In this document: in pieces, positions 43,887 through 49,032 of the stretch | Position numbering within the stretch: the first letter of the stretch is position 1 | Layout: each line of letters begins with the position of its first letter | Virus record (IMG/VR): IMGVR_UViG_3300049255_000544 | Coordinates: 1-49,032 of that record | From: a virus | DNA: 49,032 bases | Strand: one strand, 5' to 3' | Notes under the pieces: generated by a model | Told to the model about the DNA's origin: nothing | The model's input: only the letters and a program-made list of their open reading frames with translations | Databases searched by the model: none | Program-made: the position numbers and the translations under genes

Positions 43887-44111
43887 ATGCCGGTTCCACG
43901 ACTCCTCTCCGTTGCGCAGGTGAGCGCGAAACTTCAGTGCGCTCGTTCCACCGTTCGCAAACTCATCGCCGATGGCGAGCTCCGGGCTTCCCGTATTGGC
44001 ATCAGAACGATCAGGGTTTCTGAAGCCGATCTACAGGCCTACTTGGACTTCCGGGCCAACGTAGCGCCATCAAACTGCAGCGCGGCGAAGGCGAAGGAGG
44101 CCGTGCTGTGA
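43887..44111 (+). CDS. Excisionase-like helix-turn-helix protein
   Basis: A 74-aa protein with the MerR-like/excisionase fold: LLSVAQVSAKLQCARSTVRK, a wing with LRASRIGIRTIRVSE and a final helix (ADLQAYLDF). It would bind near the attachment site or a promoter, directing excision or early transcription. Its stop overlaps the next gene's GTG (GTGA). In location, ahead of the replication gene and integrase, it fits a recombination directionality factor, but a transcription factor role is also possible. Confidence 0.75.
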   Translation: MPVPRLLSVAQVSAKLQCARSTVRKLIADGELRASRIGIRTIRVSEADLQAYLDFRANVAPSNCSAAKAKEAVL

Positions 44112-44428
44112 CCAACGAACAACTCACAGCGTTTTTGGCTGAGCGTGTGATGGGCTGGACCGTTGGCCCGGACCGCTTTCTGACGAACGGTCGGCGGTGG
44201 ATACCGCGTTGGAGGTTTCAGCCGGCGAGGTCGCTGGAGGATGCCTTCCGTCTGCTAGACGCAGTGCAGGCAGACGAGTACACGATGGGCTCCGGACAAG
44301 GCGGGCGTTTCCTGGTGAACGTCACCATCGCGGGCCGTCTCGGCCACGCTCTTGATGAATCCAAGCCGCGCGCGATTACTCTCGCGATCGCTCGTGCGCT
44401 GGGTGTGGAGGTCGACTCGCTGCAATGA
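44108..44428 (+). CDS. Small alpha/beta phage protein (ABA-sandwich-like)
   Basis: A 106-aa protein. LAERVMGWTVGPDRFLTNGRRW at the start, then ARSLEDAFRLLDAVQ and a C-terminal helix (KPRAITLAIARALGVE), is the pattern of a small phage protein (often named ABA sandwich) found near replication genes. It overlaps both neighbours by 4 bp (GTGA and ATGA), so the three form one translation unit. Function not known. Confidence 0.7.
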   Translation: MTNEQLTAFLAERVMGWTVGPDRFLTNGRRWIPRWRFQPARSLEDAFRLLDAVQADEYTMGSGQGGRFLVNVTIAGRLGHALDESKPRAITLAIARALGVEVDSLQ

Positions 44429-46689
44429 ACGCCGCATGCGAGAGTCCGATGCCGGGAACGCTGGCCTCCGCACCAAGAGAGTTGTTGGAGTGCAAGCAAT
44501 GGCTGGCGTGGTGGAGCGTTCACGGGGAGGGGCGTTCCGTGACACTTCCGAACGGCGGCTCCACCGGCGTGCTTAAGGCTCAACCCAAGCCGCACAAACT
44601 ACCAATCGATCCACGCACCGGCGGCCTGGCAGCCAGTACACGGTCAGCGACATGGTCAACCGCAAATGACGCGTTAGCCGCCGTCGGGAGGTGGAATCTC
44701 AGTGGCGTCGGGTTTGTCTTTACTGATTCCGATCCCTACAGCGGCGTGGATATCGACAATTGCCGCGATCCGAGATCCGGCCAGATCGCGGAGTGGGCCT
44801 GGGACGTCATTCGCGCACTCCAGTCGTACACCGAGGTTTCCCCGTCAGGCACTGGTGTTCACGTCATTGTTCGAGGCAAGTTGCCCGCAGGCCAGGGTAA
44901 CCAGATCGCTATCCACGGCGGGAAAGTCGAGATGTTTTCGCGGGCGAGGTACTTCACGTTCACGGGCACGCACGTCACCGGCACATCGACGACTATCAAT
45001 GATTGTCAAGCCGAGCTTCTGCAACTCCACCAGAAATTCTTTGCGAAGAAGCCAGTAGTCGAACATCGCGTATCTTTGCCGGCGCTGTTTCCAAGCGATG
45101 AGGATCTGATCGCAAAGGCCCGCCAGGCTCAAAACGGCTCGAAGTTTGATCGTTTGTGGGCTGGTCATTGGGACGGCGACTACCCATCTCAAAGTGAGGC
45201 CGACCTCGCACTCTGCTGCCAGCTTGCGTTCTGGACGCGGAGGGACACTGCCCGGATCGATCGACTCTTCCGGCGATCCGGGCTGATGCGGAAGAAGTGG
45301 CTGCGCAAAGACTACCGCGAGGACACCATGGCCAAGGCGATTGAGATCACGAGCGACACCTGGAATCCCGGCCGATCAGCGCAACCGAACCAGAATGGCG
45401 CCGATCGCGAGGGCCCAACAACGATCCAGCCCGTGACCGATACGGTTTGGCCGCAGGCATTGCGGCCCGAGGCCTTCCACGGTGTTGCCGGAGAACTCGT
45501 CGAGACGGTCAGTCCCCATACGGAGGCAGACCCGGCCGCGCTGCTTGTGCAATTCCTGGTTGCCTTCGGCAACGTCGTTGGCCGGAGGGCGCACTACGTC
45601 GCTGGCGCGGACCAGCACTACCCAAACGAGTTTGCCGTCCTGGTCGGCGCCAGCAGCAAAGGCCGAAAAGGATCGAGTTGGAGTGCGATCCAGTTCGTGC
45701 TCGGTATGACCGATGCCGATTGGATGAATAGCTGCGTGCAGACGGGACTCTCGAGCGGCGAGGGATTGATTTGGGCAGTTCGTGACGAGATCACAGCACG
45801 AGAGCCAATCCGCACCGGCAAGGAACGGCGCGTCACCGGATACCAGGACGTCGTAAAGGATCCCGGGGTCTCGGACAAGCGGCTAATGGTAGTGGAACCT
45901 GAGTTCGCGTCCCCACTCCGAGTATCCGAGCGCGATGGCAACACTCTCTCGGCTGTCGTCCGTCAAGCGTGGGACACGGGGCGTCTGCGAGTGCTTTCAA
46001 AGAACAGCCCGGCCCGAGCTACGGGAGCGCACATCAGCATCATCGGCCACGTCACCAAAGACGAGCTGCTGAAGTACCTGACGGACACCGAGGCCGGCAA
46101 CGGATTCGCCAACCGCTTTCTATGGGCCGCAGTGAAGCGGTCAAAACTTCTCCCCGATGGCGGAGACCTTCATAAGGTTGATCTCGGGCCGGTGATTCGG
46201 CGGCTGGCCACCGCAATCGAGTTTGCGCGCACCGCTGGCGAGATCAAACGAGACGAGGAGGCGGCCGAGCTGTGGCACGACGTGTACCCACAGCTATCGC
46301 GCGATCGCTTCGGCCTGTTTGGCGCAGTCACCTCGAGGGCAGAAGCCCACACGCTGCGCCTCTCCTGTCTCTTCGCATTGCTCGATTGCTCAGGGACCGT
46401 GCGCGTGCCGCACCTTGCGGCCGCGTTGGAGGTGTGGCGGTATTGCGAAGATTCGTGCCGGTTCATCTTCGGTGATTCCCTGGGTGACATCACTGCGGAT
46501 ACCATCCGCGCCGCGTTGCGCCGGAACCCTGGCGGCCTGACCCGCACCGAGATCAGCAAGCTCTTCGATCGCCACAAGTCCGCCAACGAAGTAAGTCGGG
46601 CGCTGGAACTTCTTCGAAGCCAAGGCATGGCGCGGCCTGTCTCGCGCGCGACCAAAGGTCGACCGGTCGAGTCGTGGATCGCGACGTGA
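44425..46689 (+). CDS. Primase-polymerase/DUF3987 replication protein
   Basis: A 754-aa protein. Residues 20-200 look like an archaeo-eukaryotic primase domain (GVDIDNC with D109 and D111, SGTGVH with H146, then the EMFSRARYFTFTG segment). Residues 220-310 resemble the helical domain of NrS-1 polymerase-like proteins. From about 345 a DUF3987 helicase-like domain follows, but its loop reads VGASSKGRKGSS, not a canonical GxxxxGK(S/T). A winged helix (LTRTEISKLFDRH, about 715-750) closes the chain. It should prime and unwind phage or element DNA. ATGA overlap with the gene before. Confidence 0.8.
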   Translation: MNAACESPMPGTLASAPRELLECKQWLAWWSVHGEGRSVTLPNGGSTGVLKAQPKPHKLPIDPRTGGLAASTRSATWSTANDALAAVGRWNLSGVGFVFTDSDPYSGVDIDNCRDPRSGQIAEWAWDVIRALQSYTEVSPSGTGVHVIVRGKLPAGQGNQIAIHGGKVEMFSRARYFTFTGTHVTGTSTTINDCQAELLQLHQKFFAKKPVVEHRVSLPALFPSDEDLIAKARQAQNGSKFDRLWAGHWDGDYPSQSEADLALCCQLAFWTRRDTARIDRLFRRSGLMRKKWLRKDYREDTMAKAIEITSDTWNPGRSAQPNQNGADREGPTTIQPVTDTVWPQALRPEAFHGVAGELVETVSPHTEADPAALLVQFLVAFGNVVGRRAHYVAGADQHYPNEFAVLVGASSKGRKGSSWSAIQFVLGMTDADWMNSCVQTGLSSGEGLIWAVRDEITAREPIRTGKERRVTGYQDVVKDPGVSDKRLMVVEPEFASPLRVSERDGNTLSAVVRQAWDTGRLRVLSKNSPARATGAHISIIGHVTKDELLKYLTDTEAGNGFANRFLWAAVKRSKLLPDGGDLHKVDLGPVIRRLATAIEFARTAGEIKRDEEAAELWHDVYPQLSRDRFGLFGAVTSRAEAHTLRLSCLFALLDCSGTVRVPHLAAALEVWRYCEDSCRFIFGDSLGDITADTIRAALRRNPGGLTRTEISKLFDRHKSANEVSRALELLRSQGMARPVSRATKGRPVESWIAT

Positions 46690-46890
46690 TTTTTCGCAGC
46701 ACGTGCGGGCGTTATCAGCGGCTGCTAAGACGTTTCGTAATGAGCCAGATACGGGGTGACAGGGGCTTAGTTCGCTAATTTCGCAATGCATCGAATCCTC
46801 GGCATGAACGACACACCTGGCGCTGCGAACCATGGTAGTGTCGTCACCGGGACATATTTCGGCGGGCCATCCAAAGGAGAAATCGAACGG

Positions 46891-48057
46891 ATGGCTCGCA
46901 GAAGATTCCAGGCTCCCAAGCCGAAGCGGCGTGGGAAATGGTGGTGCCTGCTTTACTGGCAGGACGAGTTCAAGAACGGAAGGAGGGTTAGAACACGAAA
47001 GCGCGTCAAACTTGCGCCGGCCGATACCCCGGAGCGGGAGGTCAGCAAGATCGCGGCCGAGCACTTGCGGCCCATGAATCAGGGGCTGACGACGGTTGGC
47101 TCCGGAACAAACTTCGCTGAGTTCGTGAATACGGTGTACATCCCGGTGTTGCTTCCCAAGTTGGCAAACACTACACAGGGCAGGTACGAGGGGATCATCA
47201 ACAATTATTTGAAGCCCCAGTTTGAAAAGCTCTGTCTGCGGGACATCACCGTCCTTACGATCGACCGCTATCTCGCGGGCTTGGCGAAATCCGACTTGTC
47301 GCTGGAGTCAATCGACAAGATTCGGGACGTCCTGTCGGGCATCCTCGCCGCAGCGGTTCGCTATGAATTGTTGGTCCGGAACCCGGCCGAGGGACTCAAG
47401 TTGCCAAGGGCGAGAAAGGGAAAACGGTCAAAACCGTTCATTACCCCGGCGCAGTTCGCGGCCTTGGTCGAGTTGATCGCGGAGCCGTACGCGACGATGG
47501 TTTACGTTGCAGTTTACACTGGCCTGCGCGTCAGCGAACTTATCGGTCTTCGGTGGCGTAATGTCGGAACGGACTCGATCACGGTGGATGAGCGATACTG
47601 CCGTGGCGATTGGGGCCCGCCGAAGAGCGAAGCCAGCAACGCAACGATTCCGGTCAACTCCGCTGTGATTGATCGGATTCACCGGTTGAAATCGGTGCAA
47701 GTGGAGGTAAAGGCCGGCCGCGCCGTGCGGCGGTACCCGGCGGTCAAGAGCAGCAACCCTGATGATTTGGTCTTCCAATCCGTAAAGGACGGAGGACCCA
47801 TGCGCGATAACAACATCCTGGTCCGGCATCTGAAACCGGCGGCGGTGAAACTTGGGATCGGTTGGGTCAACTGGCTGGTTCTGAGGCGATCCTTCGCAAC
47901 TTGGCTCAAGATGGCCGGGGCAGACGTAAAGGACGCTCAGGCGCTGATGCGGCATTCCAGGGCCAGCACGACCTTGGACATTTATCAGCAGTTCGTGCCT
48001 GAGTCGCAGCGAAGAGTGGTCGATAGCCTGACGGGGCTCGCACCCCTGGTGAACTGA
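46891..48057 (+). CDS. Tyrosine recombinase/integrase
   Basis: A 388-aa integrase. Residues 70-160 are the SAM-like core-binding domain; the catalytic domain follows. Visible residues are R213 (GLRVSEL), K245 (PPKSE), R332 (LRRSFATW), H355 (MRHSR) and the nucleophile Y365 (DIYQQF). The His expected three residues before R332 reads L329. I chose ATG 46891 because AAAGGAG lies upstream and the protein starts MARRRFQAPKP as in related enzymes; an in-frame ATG at 46786 would add 35 residues. It lies 94 bp from the tRNA-Phe fragment, its probable attachment site. Confidence 0.9.
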   Translation: MARRRFQAPKPKRRGKWWCLLYWQDEFKNGRRVRTRKRVKLAPADTPEREVSKIAAEHLRPMNQGLTTVGSGTNFAEFVNTVYIPVLLPKLANTTQGRYEGIINNYLKPQFEKLCLRDITVLTIDRYLAGLAKSDLSLESIDKIRDVLSGILAAAVRYELLVRNPAEGLKLPRARKGKRSKPFITPAQFAALVELIAEPYATMVYVAVYTGLRVSELIGLRWRNVGTDSITVDERYCRGDWGPPKSEASNATIPVNSAVIDRIHRLKSVQVEVKAGRAVRRYPAVKSSNPDDLVFQSVKDGGPMRDNNILVRHLKPAAVKLGIGWVNWLVLRRSFATWLKMAGADVKDAQALMRHSRASTTLDIYQQFVPESQRRVVDSLTGLAPLVN

Positions 48058-48060
48058 TGA

Positions 48061-48080
48061 TGGTTCCAATTGGTTCCAAT
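48061..48080 (+). repeat. Tandem TGGTTCCAAT x2 next to the attachment site
   Basis: A perfect 10-bp tandem repeat immediately after the integrase stop. TTCCATT/TTCATTCCA repeats also occur at about 48235-48260 on the other side of the tRNA fragment. They are placed where integrase or excisionase arm sites would be expected. Confidence 0.45.
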
Positions 48081-48151
48081 AACCCGCGGGTTTGGAGGCA
48101 CAAAAATGCGTGGAACTCCCGTGGAATGAAAGACATGCCTACGGGAGAAGC

Positions 48152-48201
48152 CAGCCCTGAAAAGGCTGGCGTCGGCGGTTCGATTCCGTCCCTGGCCACC
48201 A
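48152..48201 (+). other. Phage attachment site: 3' half of a tRNA-Phe(GAA)
   Basis: These 50 nt equal tRNA positions 27-76. Anticodon arm CAGCC-CTGAAAA-GGCTG (48152-48168; anticodon GAA), a five-nt variable loop, T arm GGCGG-TTCGATT-CCGTC (48174-48190), acceptor 3' strand CCTGGCC, then A and CCA. The 5' half is missing: the acceptor partner GGCCAGG and a D arm are not found upstream. This is the usual remnant left when a phage integrates into a tRNA gene. The intact tRNA-Phe should lie at the other end of the element. Confidence 0.8.
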
Positions 48202-48311
48202 TGTTTTCAACAGCTTACAAGGCTCCCCTTCGGCATTTTCATTCCATTTCATTCCAAAACTATGGCGCGGACGATTCGCCTCGTCTGGAATGCTGGCGTG
48301 GTGCAAAGTGG

Positions 48312-49032
48312 TGTCAAGGGCGGAGTAAAAGTTGACCACCAGGGCGGCGGAAAAAGGGACCGCGGAGGCGGCGCGCAGCGCCGCCCGGGCGGGGGGCGAT
48401 AGCCCGCCCGTCAGGCCTTTTTTGGTTTTGGAGTGAAAGCAGCCGCCGGAGCCGTGGGAATGTGGGAATCTCGCCGGCTTTTGGCGAGATTTCCAAGGGG
48501 CTCGTGGAAAGAGTGGGAAGCCTGCTCTTGGCTTTCCACGCTTTCCACAGCCCCGGCATTTCCACGGCTCTGTGCCGGCGATCGCAATTACGGCGGGTTA
48601 CGATTGCCCGGGGTCTTTCTTCCGCTTGCTGTTTTTCAACCGATAACTGTCCCCGTTCATCTCCAAGATGTGGACGTGGTGCGTCAATCGATCTAACAAC
48701 GCGCCCGTCAGTCGTTCCGAGCCGAGCACTTCGGTCCACTCAGCGAATGGCAGATTGCTGGTGACGAGCGTGGAAGCCCGTTCATAGCGCTGGCTGAGGA
48801 TTTCGAAGAGCATCTCAGCGCCAGTTTTCGACAGCGGCACGAACCCAAGTTCATCAACGATCAAGAGTTCCCGGCGCGAAAGGTATTTCTGGTATCGCAG
48901 CAGGCGTTTCTCATCGCGGGCTTCGATGAGTTCATGCACCAGCGCGGCCGCAGTCGTAAACCGTACCCGGAAGCCTTGCTGGCAGGCTGCTAGGCCCAAG
49001 GCCAAGCCGATGTGAGTCTTCCCCGTCCCGGA
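48312..49032 (-). mobile_element. IS21-family insertion sequence (right part outside window)
   Basis: The end is TGTCAAGGGCGGAGTAAAA at 48312, continuing with TTGACCACC and GGCGGAAAAAGGGACC, typical of IS21 termini. The helper ATPase gene istB is on the minus strand and enters from the right edge. The istA transposase would lie to the right of the window. The stretch 48320-48597 is non-coding: G+C-rich, with the IS terminal sequence and no gene I can support. Confidence 0.75.
48598..49032 (-). CDS. istB: IstB-like transposition helper ATPase (5' end cut by window)
   Basis: The last 144 residues of an IS21-family AAA+ ATPase are visible. It starts in the Walker A (SGTGKTHIG), has Walker B LLIVDELGF, sensor sequence LVTSNLPFAEW, and the C-terminal DRLTHHVHILEMNGDSYR typical of IstB. 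IstB selects target DNA and activates the IstA transposase. The 5' part lies beyond 49032. Confidence 0.9.
   Translation of the reverse strand, partial: SGTGKTHIGLALGLAACQQGFRVRFTTAAALVHELIEARDEKRLLRYQKYLSRRELLIVDELGFVPLSKTGAEMLFEILSQRYERASTLVTSNLPFAEWTEVLGSERLTGALLDRLTHHVHILEMNGDSYRLKNSKRKKDPGQS

Larger units (their letters stand above)
1..48201. mobile_element. Integrated lambda-like siphoprophage (left end outside window)
   Basis: Packaging, head, tail, replication and integration genes follow one another on the plus strand in lambda order. The right boundary is a 3' tRNA-Phe fragment at 48152-48201, next to a tyrosine integrase. The left attachment site, early-left genes, lysis genes and main repressor are not in the window. 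Cargo genes are inserted between late genes at 13.4, 21.9, 30.4 and 32.4-43.7 kb. That this is an integrated prophage and not a free phage rests on the attachment remnant and the flanking insertion sequence. Confidence 0.85.

Noticed and set aside
48126-48201. Complete tRNA-Phe gene
   Set aside because: The 26 bases before the anticodon arm do not form an acceptor 5' strand or D arm, so only the 3' half is present.
48057-48335. Plus-strand 92-codon frame over the attachment site
   Set aside because: It runs through the tRNA fragment and IS end; no coding sign.

Overview
The window is most of a temperate, lambda-like siphovirus integrated in a bacterial chromosome, read from just upstream of its packaging genes to its integrase and attachment site. 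The DNA is G+C-rich and the phage genes favour G/C at third codon positions. The style of the integrase, the DUF3489 protein and the ParB-methyltransferase resembles prophages of soil Acidobacteriota (Solibacter/Bryobacter type), but the host is an inference and no core chromosomal gene is present to test it.

Layout. Positions 1-3630 hold small unknown genes, a ParB-methyltransferase, an opposite-strand DUF3489 protein and the small terminase. Positions 3602-9807 are the head module in lambda order: large terminase, gpW, portal, S49 protease with a nested scaffold, decoration protein, major capsid. Positions 9810-13356 are connector and tail genes: small joining proteins, tail completion and terminator candidates, tail tube, and a tail chaperone pair joined by a probable -1 frameshift at AAATTTT. 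Positions 14219-21770 carry the tape measure and tail-tip proteins; the last is a fusion resembling lambda M, L and J. Positions 24294-30328 carry a TIM-barrel tail protein, a fibre whose reading frame is broken from it near 27550, and a small late protein. Positions 43702-48201 hold an excisionase-like protein, a small protein, a primase/DUF3987 protein, a tyrosine integrase and, just downstream, the 3' 50 nucleotides of a tRNA-Phe(GAA), which is the expected attachment site. An IS21-family element begins at about 48312 and runs off the right edge.

Cargo. The late region is interrupted at several gene boundaries by genes that do not look like virion genes: a PD-(D/E)XK protein (13401-14180), a secreted repeat protein plus a TIR-domain protein (21898-24249), an HD phosphohydrolase with a YwgA/Panacea-like partner (30444-32329), a MerR-regulated type I restriction-modification operon with an M48-type peptidase (32378-40045, minus strand), and a long, catalytically dead prokaryotic Argonaute with an overlapping gene of unknown function (40349-43701). 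I recognise no lysis gene and no CI-type repressor here.

How the genes may work together. The structural genes make a siphovirus particle and the right-end genes handle excision, replication and integration. The cargo is most easily read as an anti-phage arsenal carried by the prophage. The best candidate for something undescribed is the Argonaute pair: the guide-binding YKQK residues are kept, the catalytic tetrad is lost, and the partner shows none of the known effector motifs. The TIR protein is second: its N-terminal domain resembles the hybrid-binding N-terminus of RNase HIII.
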